DNA of 24,604 bases from Conidiobolus incongruus B7586 (lineage: Eukaryota > Entomophthoromycota > Entomophthoromycetes > Entomophthorales > Conidiobolaceae): assembly GCA_000697335.1 (NCBI GenBank), contig JNEM01006302.1:1-24604 (forward strand), given 5' to 3'. Shown here piece after piece: positions 10,872 through 20,040 of this stretch; position 1 is the stretch's first letter, and every line of letters starts with the position of its first letter. Below the pieces are notes generated by a model. The model saw only the letters and a list, made by a program, of their open reading frames with translations. It ran no database searches and was not told the origin of the DNA. Made by a program: the position numbers and the translations under genes.

Positions 10872-11488
10872 GTGTAAATAATTTTTTCATTACATACCTA
10901 TTTTGTTTCATTTAAAAACCTAATCTAATATTGATATATGTTATTTATATAATATTATATTCTTGACAATATATTATAACTATTTGAATAAACTAAAGTA
11001 AAAATATAGAAATATGAAAATAAAATTAAAATTAAAATTAATTTCAAAGTAACAATAATTTATTATTATAAAATAAATGATTAAAAGTAAAATTTTTAAT
11101 TTTATATAATTCATAATAAAAAAACAAGAAATAAGGGAAAAAATTAAGATTAAACTAAATAATTATTAAAAAATTAATAATTTTATGCAGTTAATCAATC
11201 ACCCCCCAACATAAATTCGATAAATTATTCAACAAACAAGGTAAATTAAATAATCATACCAACCAAAAATAAATCCGTTCCGAAAAATTCCTTATAGTTA
11301 CCACAATTTTTATCAACATTCATCTGATAGAAGGTGAATTGGCGAACAGATCAAAGAGTACACTATATGGTTAGAGCAAGATTTATTAGTTGGCAATATA
11401 CATATTTAAAACAACTAATTAATAATAAAAGGACACAATAACGAAACAAAAAGTTAAATTTGATATAGAAGTTTAATAAGTGATTGAT
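10872..11488. other. Spacer between the tRNA and the NDUFA4-like gene, including its 3' UTR
   Basis: The first 300 bases are AT-rich. From about 11,190 the base composition rises slightly, starting at a six-C run (about 11,203), which is compatible with the 3' untranslated region of the minus-strand gene that ends at 11,489. No reading frame is supported. Confidence 0.45.
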
Positions 11489-11906
11489 TTATAAACGGTC
11501 ACGAGAGTAGCTAAAAAGAGAGTTAATATTAGGTGATATTATATATAGAATAAGTTATTACCTCTTTTCGAATTCCTTGTTGATGGAGAACAATTTCAAA
11601 TTGGTGTTTTGATCAACACTTTGCCAAGGTTGGGGGTTTCTTCTTCTACATCGGAATGTAAGCAAGTGATCAATCAGATTTAAAGATATAATTACCTATC
11701 CCAGATGACATCGGGACCACGAGCGAGACGGGAGACGTACCAACCGCAACCGGTCAAAGCGAAACCGATAACAGCAATAATAGGTAAGACCTAAGAAGAG
11801 GTATAAGTGGTTGATAAGAGTGATCAGTGATTCAAATTACCTCAACACGGTACCAAGTTTGTAAGAAAGATTTTTTAGCGACTTGATTGACGGCACCAAC
11901 AGCCAT
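11489..11906 (-). CDS. NDUFA4: NDUFA4/MLRQ (B12D-like) respiratory-chain subunit, four exons
   Basis: A small mitochondrial inner-membrane subunit historically placed in complex I and, in mammals, now assigned to cytochrome oxidase. Exons (minus): 11841-11906, 11696-11790, 11562-11645 and 11489-11510. The introns are 50, 50 and 51 nt, all with GTAAT donors and TAG acceptors, and give an 88-residue product. Residues 24-44 form one hydrophobic span (LPIIAVIGFALTGCGWYVSRL region). The family signature follows: GPDVIWD, then NPQPW and LKLFSIN, closely like animal NPDVCWD, NPEPW and YKFYSVN. The end SYSRDRL matches the fungal W/Y-SRDRL tail, which confirms the 22-nt last exon. At the intron 2 acceptor, TAG is followed directly by AAGAAG, so in-frame alternative acceptors could drop one or two Arg. 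It lies on the same strand as the NDUFB10-like gene, 1.75 kb away. Confidence 0.9.
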
Positions 11907-11967
11907 TTTTGATTATTTTTTTTTAATTATTTAGAATAATAAAACTAAGTAAGTTAGAATTGCTACC

Positions 11968-11975
11968 TATTTATA
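11968..11975 (-). promoter_or_regulatory. TATA box of the NDUFA4-like gene
   Basis: TATAAATA on the minus strand, 62-69 nt upstream of the ATG at 11906. It is identical to the octamer before paralogue 2 and the sulfide:quinone oxidoreductase gene. Confidence 0.6.
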
Positions 11976-12058
11976 TCAAACTTTCAGAGGTTTTGTTGAA
12001 ATAGTGAAAAATTTCGAGTTTCACATTATTGCTCATAATGGAGCGCTTCCTATTCGTT

Positions 12059-12070
12059 GGGTTGGGTGGG
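12059..12070 (+). other. G-run cluster (three GGG runs)
   Basis: GGGTTGGGTGGG on the + strand, about 155-165 nt upstream of the NDUFA4-like ATG, followed by further GG pairs. Three G3 runs plus a later GG could form an imperfect G-quadruplex. It is notable mainly because the surroundings are so AT-rich. Confidence 0.35.
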
Positions 12071-12100
12071 TGAATGAAATATATGGAATTGAAGGAGGTG

Positions 12101-12226
12101 ATTGGTGGAGGTTTGTAGAACGTGGGAATTAATGGGCGATGATGTTGCTTATTGGTGGTAATTACAGTTGGTCATATTGATTACCATTTTATATTTCAGT
12201 ATGATCTTAATTGATTAGATTGGTGG
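12101..12226 (-). promoter_or_regulatory. Three CCACCAAT motifs upstream of the NDUFA4-like gene
   Basis: ATTGGTGG on the + strand (CCACCAAT on the coding strand of the gene) occurs at 12101-12108, 12151-12158 and 12219-12226, about 200, 250 and 315 nt before the ATG. CCAAT is the core bound by the HAP/NF-Y complex, which activates respiratory genes in fungi. The three identical octamers, all in one orientation, are seen directly; regulation by HAP is inferred. Confidence 0.55.
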
Positions 12227-12239
12227 TTTTTTCATGTAT

Positions 12240-13658
12240 ACTCCGTTGACTATGCCGAAGCTCAATTCATAACTATGCTGATTAACTTAAACTGTTATGT
12301 AATGGAAGATTTAGGAATAAATGGCGATTATTTTATGTTTTTTTGTTAAAACTATTATTGATTAGAGGAATTCATATTATTAAATTCTATTTTTCAGGAA
12401 TATAAACAATTTTTAATTCAAAAATATTTATACATATTTTTTCAATTTATATTCAAATTAAATTTTTCCATACTTGGAAACAAATTTACTAGAATTATAT
12501 AGATATATATTTCATAATTTAAAAGAATATTCGAAATTAGTCTTTAAAATAATAGAATTAATAATATGTATTATTTTTATTATCTTCGAAAATTAAGATA
12601 CTTAATATCATAATTTATATTAAATTCATATTATTTTTAAAATTAATTTCAATATCATAATTTATTAGAAACCTAATCACTCTAACTTTAATTTTTAAAA
12701 ATATATGTATTATTCTCTAATATCGATAATATTTCCTTTGAATATGTTAAAATAATGAAACACAAATATAATGGTATATTGGTATAGTTTGAATACTTAA
12801 AAATTCAGTATAGTTTGATAATTGTGTTTGAATATAAGTTGATAACATAATTACAAAACATAAGGTTTGTAAAATTAGAGAATTTGAATGATTGAAGTAG
12901 GGATCTTTGATAATTTATTAGGTGTGATTAATTCTTTTCAACACTATTTAGTTTTTATGTTTTGAAATCTATAAAGCCTTTTAAAGATTATATATATAGT
13001 TTTATTTATTTGATCAAAATTTTATGGTTCTTTAGTCATAAAAAACGATTACACTTAATTTAGATGAGACTGATAAATATATAATTAGATGTGCTAATTT
13101 TATAATTTTTAATAATTTAAGACTAAGTCTTCATATTAAATTATGTATTAATCAAAACAATTTTATAGAAAATATCAAATCATTAAAATTGTAATGAAAG
13201 AAATTATTATGGTTAATGTTAAATCTAAATATTCGATTAGTTTTTTTTAAAAACAAATATGAATGATGAATTCAATGTTAATTAAAATAACATATTATGA
13301 TTAATTTTATTGTGCTTGATAAACTAAAATCATAATAACGTTTATAATTCGTTCAATTCAATATATAATTATTATTCATAAACAATTAAATTGATAAGAT
13401 ATTCATCTTAAAAACAGCCAAAAATATCTATAGAATAATGTAATTAAATTGATGAAATTTCAAAAACATTATTTAGATTGAAAATGGGAAATCAGATTTA
13501 ATCCTCTACATTAATGTTATTTTACAGGTTAAATTTCAATTATCTAAATAAAAATAGATTAATTCTGTTTTAAAATAATATTTTGATAAACACCTATTCA
13601 CATATATAATATTGATTAGCATTTTAATTTGGTATAAAAATTTTTAATAATTGTTGAG
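12240..13658. other. AT-rich spacer between the two respiratory subunit genes
   Basis: AT-rich DNA with no supported gene, RNA or repeat family. The end nearest 13,658 will include the 3' untranslated region of the NDUFB10-like gene. Confidence 0.5.
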
Positions 13659-13958
13659 TTAAAAACCATCAGTGTTATGAGCAGAAGGACCTCTACCGAT
13701 ACCACCTACACGGTCCTTTTGGTAGCGGTCCAAATAAGCTTCAGCGAGGTGACGACAGTGTTGGTAGTGGTTAACACCTTCAGTACGGTAACACTTAAAT
13801 AAAGCATTTCTAATAATTCTAGCTTCGTAAACTTTAACCCAATCTTCTCTGATGCGTTGAGTTCTAGCTTCCATAATGGCTACGGGATCGTTGTGGTCGA
13901 AATCAGGATCTCCAAAATCGGGTACTTTGGGGAATTGTTGGTGTACGTAGTTACCCAT
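13659..13958 (-). CDS. NDUFB10: NDUFB10-like (PDSW, 12 kDa) complex I subunit
   Basis: An accessory subunit of the membrane arm of mitochondrial NADH:ubiquinone oxidoreductase. It is a single exon of 99 residues from the ATG at 13958, about the length of fungal 12 kDa subunits and shorter than animal NDUFB10. The diagnostic core is the charged helix REDWVKVYEARIIRNALFKC (36-55, plus Cys56), followed by CYRTEGVNHYQHC with Cys56 and Cys68 in a CX11C pair, the disulfide pattern of this family. The Neurospora homologue has the closely similar CYRREGVNHLENC. There is no transmembrane segment or presequence, as expected. CCAAT cores (ATTGG on +) lie at 14041-14045 and 14152-14156, about 85 and 195 nt upstream. 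The gene is divergent from the oxidoreductase gene, with 2.1 kb between their starts. Confidence 0.92.
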   Translation of the reverse strand: MGNYVHQQFPKVPDFGDPDFDHNDPVAIMEARTQRIREDWVKVYEARIIRNALFKCYRTEGVNHYQHCRHLAEAYLDRYQKDRVGGIGRGPSAHNTDGF

Positions 13959-14159
13959 TTTTATTTATTTAAATTATTTTAATTATTAGTACTGGGTTTT
14001 TTAATTTAATTTTAGTTGCATGGAAATTTCAATTAATTGAATTGGCAAATTTATCAAATTATGGGATCAGTTAGATTTTATCAATAACTCAATCAAATCA
14101 CTTATTAATACATGGTGATTAATTACCATTGAGTTATATTATATTGATTAAATTGGTAC

Positions 14160-15700
14160 AAAGTTGTAAAAATAAAATATAAAATCTTAGTAATTCAAAA
14201 AAAATAAAAATGGATCATTATACAGTTTATTATTTAATACAACAATGAATAATTTTTTTGAAGATTTCATATAATATTGATTAATAAAACAACTCCAATA
14301 TCATCAACTGATCGTTTATATATTCTACTATTTATTTATCAAATCTATCGTTTGTGGTCATTAATCTACTGTCTATTCTACAATTCTATTTTTAATATTT
14401 CTATAGAATCAATTTGAAGGTATCATGATATCTTATCTTTTTTCTTAGTAGTTTGGAAAATATTTTAATTCAATAATTCAATCAACCATTTATCACAATG
14501 ATATTGAAAGATATTGAATTATATCATATTAAGTGATAGAGAGCAATATTATAACTTTTTTTAAAATTATAAAAAGATTTAATCAAGTACAAGATTGAAA
14601 GTTATAATCAAATGGATTCAAGATTCATATAGATATTGTATGAATATTCAAAAATGAAAAAAAAATTAATATGAAAAATCAAGTGATAAGTTAATCATAT
14701 CAATTTTATGAAATCATTTATAAATCAAAATTATATTTTAAATAGAGCATAAAAATGATATAATTATTTTAATCAATAAATGAATAATGACAATTATTAG
14801 TGAGTGATTTGAATATTATCAATTAATATTTTTAAATTTTTTATTGAGTTAGTTAAATTTAAAAGTTAATAAAAATTAAAGAATATTAACTAATATAATT
14901 TTTTCAAGCTTATCAAATTTTATATTAATTATTTTAATTGAAAAAAATCAAGTATAATCATGTGAATATTTGATAATTTACTATATTAATTTTTATAACG
15001 AAACAATATAATGAATTCTTAAGTTTTTACTAAATTAGTTATATGCTAATTACCAACTTTATTTTATAAAATAGTAAAATATCAAAACTTTATAAATATG
15101 CAGTTCGAAAATTATTTTTATGGTTAATAAATCGTTAAAAAAGCAATGTATACATTAATTGAAATCACAAAATAGTAAGAAAAGAAATTACATTATTAGT
15201 ATATTCAAGTAATTTTTCAAATTATTAAAGGTACTTGTTTGGTTTAAAAGTTATACAGCCAATATGTTATAATAAAGAATAAAAGAATTAAATTTGATAT
15301 AATATATTATTTATTTTCATTGACTGATATTGGTGAATAAAGATTTGCATGTACGTTATAATCTACAAGGATTAAAATTTACGATGCTTATAGTTGAATT
15401 GATATAGTATTAAAATTAAGTAATATAGAACTTTACAATAATTGTATTATGATATATTTCGGTATTAATTTAAAATATTATATTTATATTCTTTTTATTT
15501 TATATTAAGAAAATTTTTGAATATTGAATTACCCTAATTTAGAAATGGTTGAAAAATTTATGAAATCACCAACTTTAGAAAAACTAAAATTGAATTAATT
15601 AAATCAATTTGTATACAAAAAATTTTAATTTTCAATAAAATCAATATATGGATCATATTGTAATATCTCTCATACAAAGAATCTATATTCGTTGAGACTA
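14160..15700. other. AT-rich part of the divergent intergenic region
   Basis: About 1.5 kb of AT-rich DNA between the divergently oriented NDUFB10-like and sulfide:quinone oxidoreductase genes. No reading frame, RNA gene or mobile element is supported by eye. Confidence 0.5.
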
Positions 15701-15732
15701 TTGAAATTGACTCATATCAATTGGTTTAATAG

Positions 15733-15803
15733 ATTAAGGTGCAATCACCATTTCAAAAATGATTAATCATTTTGAATAACAATCACGTCATTGCCACCTT
15801 AAT
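15733..15803. repeat. Nested inverted repeat with TGACGT site upstream of the oxidoreductase gene
   Basis: The outer arms are ATTAAGGTGCAAT (15733-15745) and ATTGCCACCTTAAT (15790-15803), complementary except for one extra base. Between them lies an almost perfect 25-nt palindrome (15752-15776) centred on ATGATTAATCAT. CAATCAC occurs twice (15742-15748 and 15780-15786). ACGTCA at 15785-15790 is a CRE/ATF-type half-palindrome. The element lies about 250-320 nt before the ATG at 16051, where an upstream activating site would be expected. Confidence 0.5.
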
Positions 15804-15985
15804 TAGGTTATCTATTAGCAATTCGAGCCAATTTTTATGAATCTTTAATTTATTCATCAATCCTCACTTATTATACTTAGACAAACATATATGAGCAGAT
15901 CAACTAGAAATAACCAGAAAAAAAAATAAAAATAACCTGTCTATATTGAATTCCAAATAAGGTTGAACTGGATCATTTGGAAATT

Positions 15986-15999
15986 GGGTATAAATACCC
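15986..15999 (+). promoter_or_regulatory. TATA box of the sulfide:quinone oxidoreductase gene, inside a short inverted repeat
   Basis: TATAAATA (15989-15996) lies 55-62 nt upstream of the ATG. It is embedded in GGGTATAAATACCC, whose six-base arms are complementary. A CCAAT core in inverse orientation (ATTGG, 15983-15987) overlaps its left edge, and another CCAAT is at 15828-15832. Confidence 0.6.
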
Positions 16000-16050
16000 A
16001 TTTGGTATTCAACCATCCACTAACTTTTGGATTCAAAAAAATAATACAAT

Positions 16051-17519
16051 ATGATAAAAATCAGATCTCAACAATTTATCAAAACTTTAAATTCTAAATA
16101 CTTGGCAACAGTTGCAAATACTCAAGCCTCTAACAATGCTTATAAGGTAGTCATTGTCGGTGGTGGTTCTGGTGGTATTGCAGGTAATTTTAATAAATTT
16201 GATATTTGATATCAGTGATTGAACCAATCATATGCGTGTAGTTTCTTCGAAATTGAGTAAAGTTATTGATCCTAAACATATTGCTATTGTTGAACCTTCT
16301 GAACAGCATTATGTAAATTGAATCGTTGTAATTTAGTATTATATTTATCTTATCATATTCTTTAGTATCAACCACTTTTCACATTCGTTGGAGCTGGTAT
16401 CAAGACATTGAACGATGCTAAACGTCCCACCGCTTCTGTCATTCCCAATGGTGTCCAATGGGTCAAGAACTCTGTTGCTGAACTTGATCCCAATCAATCC
16501 AAGGTTGTCCTTGCCGATGGATCATCTATCTCGTACGACTTCTTGGTTGTTGCCACTGGTCTCGAAAATAAATGGGACAAGATCAAGGGTTTGAAGGAAT
16601 CTATTGGCAAGAACGGTGTTGTCAGTAACTACTCCAAGGACACTGTTGAAAGCACTTGGAAATACTTGCACGAACTTAAGGAAGGCCATGCTTTATTCAC
16701 AATGCCCAGTACCCCTATTAAGGTAAGAATCATACCCTTGGCATGGCCGATTTAATTTAACTTTGTTGCTAATAGTGTGCAGGTGCTCCCCAAAAGATTG
16801 CTTACCTCACTGATGACTATTTGAGAGAACGCAATTTGCGTGACCGCGTCACAGTTGATTACTTCACCGGTATTGGCAAGATCTTTGCCATTGACAAGTA
16901 CGGTAAGCAACTCACTAAGATCTGTGAATCTCGTAACATTGGAGTACATACCAACTCTGAATTAATTGAAATCGACAATGTCAACAAGATTGCTAAATTC
17001 AAGAACTTGACCAACAGCGAAACCTTTGATAAGAAATACGACTTTATCCACGTCACTCCTCCCATGTCCACTGCTGACTTTATCAAAAAGAGTCCTCTCG
17101 CCAACGAGGCTGGTTTCGTTGATGTCGACAAATTAACTCTCAAGCACACCAAATTCGACAACATCTACTCCCTTGGAGACTGTTCTTCCCTCCCCACATC
17201 CAAGACTGCTGCTGCCATCACTGAACAATCTGGAGTCCTCGCTGCCAACTTGACCTCCGTCCTCCAGAACAAGAGCACTACACCTTCCGAATATTCAGGC
17301 TACACTAGTTGTCCCCTCATCACCGGCAAGGGTAAACTCATCCTCGCCGAATTTTCTGGCTATACCGGCCAGCCTCTCGAAACCTTCCCCGTGGATCAAA
17401 GCGTCGAGCGCAAGTCCATGTACCTTCTCACCAAGGACATCATTCCCGAGCTCTACTGGAACGGTTTGCTCAAGGGAAGATGGTCGGGTCCCGGCCCCAT
17501 CCGCAGCCTTTGGAAATAG
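16051..17519 (+). CDS. SQOR: Mitochondrial sulfide:quinone oxidoreductase, four exons
   Basis: A flavoprotein that oxidises sulfide to a persulfide and passes electrons to ubiquinone on the mitochondrial inner membrane (type II, like human SQOR and S. pombe Hmt2). Exons: 16051-16183, 16242-16312, 16366-16722 and 16776-17519; introns 58, 53 and 53 nt with GTAA donors and TAG acceptors. The product is 434 residues, close to human (450). The N-terminus is basic and lacks acids (residues 1-25), a mitochondrial presequence. The FAD motif VVIVGGGSGG is at 33-42. The two redox cysteines are Cys188 in KCAGAPQK, the first codon of exon 4, and Cys366 in GYTSCPL. HVTPPMS and GDCSSLPTSKTAAA complete the signature. 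Early exons use AT-ending codons, while exon 4 shifts strongly to C-ending codons. It is divergent from the NDUFB10-like gene. Confidence 0.96.
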
Positions 17520-17990
17520 ATATTAGCCCCATGATTTGATATAACATCAATCTAATTTTTAATACCATTTGTCGATATTATTAAAATCCATTAACTATTA
17601 TTATCTAACCAATATCATCACTGTATCTTATTCACAAATGTAAAATGGATCCTCCACGGCTAATTTTTAATTATAGCTGATTTACAAAAAATTTTAATAT
17701 TACATCATTGCTCAATTTTTGATATCCATTTCAATTTTAACCGTACTATTATTATTGGTATTTGGTGAATATTTAAATAGTTGGCAATAATATTTTTAGT
17801 GTAACTTTGGGAAATTATTGGAAAAATATTTTAACAATAAATATATATATATTATTATATTTAATAGTTAATATAAACATAGTGAATTTTAGTATATTAG
17901 AAATAATTGTATAATTGATAATTTCAATTACAATAGAAATACGTATTAGGTGGAAAAATCTAAAATGATAATAAATGTATATAAAAATGA
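17520..17990. other. 3' flank of the oxidoreductase gene
   Basis: The first ~250 bases probably contain the 3' untranslated region of the oxidoreductase transcript. The remainder is AT-rich with no supported gene. Confidence 0.45.
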
Positions 17991-18066
17991 TGATCTCATT
18001 TAGATTCAAACTCAGGACAATTTGGGTGTTAGACAGGAGAGATAACTAACTATTCTAACAGATGTC
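17991..18066 (-). pseudogene. Decayed tRNA-Val(AAC) copy
   Basis: Read on the minus strand, this 76-nt segment aligns end to end with the intact tRNA-Val at 10780. One 2-base insertion lies near the 5' end; by my hand alignment 54 of the next 72 positions agree. The anticodon loop CTAACAC is perfectly kept, as are the GTTxGTTATC D-region, the TTTGAAT version of the B-box loop and the terminal GAGATCA. Acceptor, anticodon and T stems no longer pair properly, so it is not expected to fold as a tRNA. It may be a tRNA pseudogene or the head of a tRNA-derived SINE; I saw no SINE body or flanking duplication. Confidence 0.75.
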
Positions 18067-18360
18067 ATTCAATATGAAAATTTCTATTTTGTCTTAATAT
18101 AAATACTAATTTTCGATAATATTTCCATTTATAATGAAATTAACCAAAATGTTAATTTCATTATTTATTAATTGGATTAATTTAATTATTTTCATCATAT
18201 TTTAACTATCATTTCATTTTAAGGCAAATGTCTTTAATTTTTAAACTAATTAATCATATTAATATTTTTTAAGTTAATAATCTAAATTTTAAATATATTC
18301 AAATATATGAACCAATTCAAAATTAAATTCAAGAATTTATACTTTTTTTATAATTAAAAC
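18067..18360. other. AT-rich spacer
   Basis: AT-rich DNA between the tRNA-Val remnant and the GC-richer island that starts at about 18,361. I see nothing in it. Confidence 0.5.
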
Positions 18361-18720
18361 TTTTAACCAATGTCTCGGATCAGGTGATCCGCCCGCCATT
18401 CAGCTTAAACCATCCATTATTATTTCCAATACAATCTACACATAAATACTATGTAGAATCCTTGTAAAATGTGAAACTGGGTCAACAACTACAATCAGTG
18501 ATTCAACACATTGGAATAAGGACTGATAATTCTATAGAATCGCTACTGAGCACATATTTGTATGGAGATCATTTCGATCAGGGTCAAACCCTACATGTTG
18601 ATATTTTAATAAGAGTCTTTAAAGTATCTTGTTAGCCATGTTTGGCCCGTTTTATCAAATCTACTTGATCCGTATTGCAGGGCCATTTTTCACCAAACTT
18701 GCACTAAAAAACTAGATTTC
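18361..18720. other. GC-richer island, possible eroded coding sequence of unknown type
   Basis: A 360-bp patch clearly richer in G+C than both flanks. One + strand frame is open for longer runs than expected in this DNA and reads protein-like in parts, for example CETGSTTTISDSTHWNKD near 18,470-18,525, but it is interrupted several times. A 14-nt near-palindrome (GGATCAGGTGATCC, 18377-18390) and a 12-nt perfect one (18529-18540) are present. I cannot assign it to a gene, RNA or transposon family. Confidence 0.35.
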
Positions 18721-20040
18721 ATTAAAATTCCACAATGTATATTACCATTTCATTTTCAACTCTTATAATTATCGTCTAATATTTAAATTTTTAAATTGTA
18801 ATTTTCAAAATAATTTTTCTCAATACAATTTAAGGTTATTCAAAATGAATTAAAATATAGTTATATTCAAAATAATCATTAAAAAATCAATGTTTAATTT
18901 TATATTCATTCTAATCATATAAATTTTCAAGCTATCAGATTTGATCACTTAAAATATAAAACTTTAAAATGAGATACCATTCCCAAAGCAACTAATACGC
19001 CTGCCAAATTCAAAATATGAATAATATTAAATTTATAAAAAAAAATTCAATAATTAAAAAAATTAAAGTTTTATTTTTATTATTTATAAGAATTTAATAT
19101 AATTATAATTTATTTATTTAAAATTTATAATTCTTAATAATAAATAATTATTATATAAAATAGAATAAAAATTTTATAACTCTTAAGAAAATAATATATT
19201 TATATTATTTTTATTATATAAATTTTATTACTTATACTTTTATAATATATTCAATGAATTTATTAATATTGATTATTAATTTTAATATTATTTTTATTAA
19301 AGTTAACTTAGTTAATTGATAAAATTAAATCTTATATATAAGTAAAGAAATGAATTTATAATTAAAAACTCAATTAAGATTAGGATATTAAATTTGATAT
19401 GCTTATATCATAATTTATCAATTAAATCTTGAATCCAGTAATTAAACTTTATAAATTATATTCAAATATTATTTTTCTTATATTAAGTATTAATTATTTT
19501 AATAAATATTAAATTATATAAATAACGTTTAATTCAGTTATTAAGAAAAATATTGAATAATTCTTTTGAATTTAAAATCTAAAATTATAAATCAATATAT
19601 TATTTTTAATATTACACTTTAATCAATTATATTTAAAAAATTGATATTTTTCTAGCTATAAATAGTTAATAAAAGAGATATTTCAATATAATATATAGAA
19701 ATTAAAAAAATATATTAAAAATAAAATATTATGAATAAATAAGCTTAATGATAGAGTTTAGATATAAAATTATTCAATATCTATTTTAATTTATTGAAAT
19801 ATATATATCTCTTTTCTTAATAGTGTTATAATTTCAATTATATATTAGTTATATATATTTAAAAATTCTGAAAGTGAATTATATATTATAAAAAAAGATC
19901 ATTTTTTTAGTTTAAATTTTCTTAGGGATTATAAGATTTGAATTAAATTAATTATTCTGATAAAATCAATAGTGAAATCAGAGAATATAGCGTTATATTA
20001 ATAAAAGGAAAACCAATAGGTCTATCTAGTATAATAAGGA
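18721..20040. other. Extremely AT-rich intergenic DNA
   Basis: One of the most AT-rich stretches in the window, apart from a short less-AT patch at about 18,965-19,015. I see no gene, RNA or structured repeat. The last ~70 bases before 20,041 would be the former promoter region of the decayed gene that follows. Confidence 0.5.

Noticed and set aside
12037-12075. Short + strand frame starting ATGGAGCGC in the NDUFA4 promoter
   Set aside because: Only 11 codons, in the promoter of a gene on the other strand; explained as promoter sequence with CCAAT and G-runs.
16190-16375. Minus-strand frame across intron 1-exon 2-intron 2 of the oxidoreductase gene
   Set aside because: Low-complexity Ile/Asn/Tyr/Arg product typical of AT-rich DNA read in reverse, antisense to a spliced gene.
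16752-17164. Minus-strand frames inside exon 4 of the oxidoreductase gene
   Set aside because: Antisense of a confidently identified, conserved enzyme; no independent support.
17815-18009. 64-codon minus-strand frame, Ile/Tyr-rich
   Set aside because: Its composition is that of translated AT-rich DNA, and its start overlaps the tRNA-Val relic. No family features.
18376-18400. 18-nt match to the human Alu consensus (minus strand, GGCGGGCGGATCACCTGA)
   Set aside because: The similarity ends after 18 nt apart from a few further bases, and the flanks are unrelated. The core is a local palindrome, and Alu elements do not occur in fungi. I treat it as chance; contamination would give a much longer match.
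18460-18640. Possible SRP RNA or second tRNA-like sequence in the GC-richer island (GGGTCAAACCC near 18,580)
   Set aside because: There is no GNAR-type tetraloop or paired SRP helix 8. On the minus strand a weak B-box-like string has no matching tRNA stems.
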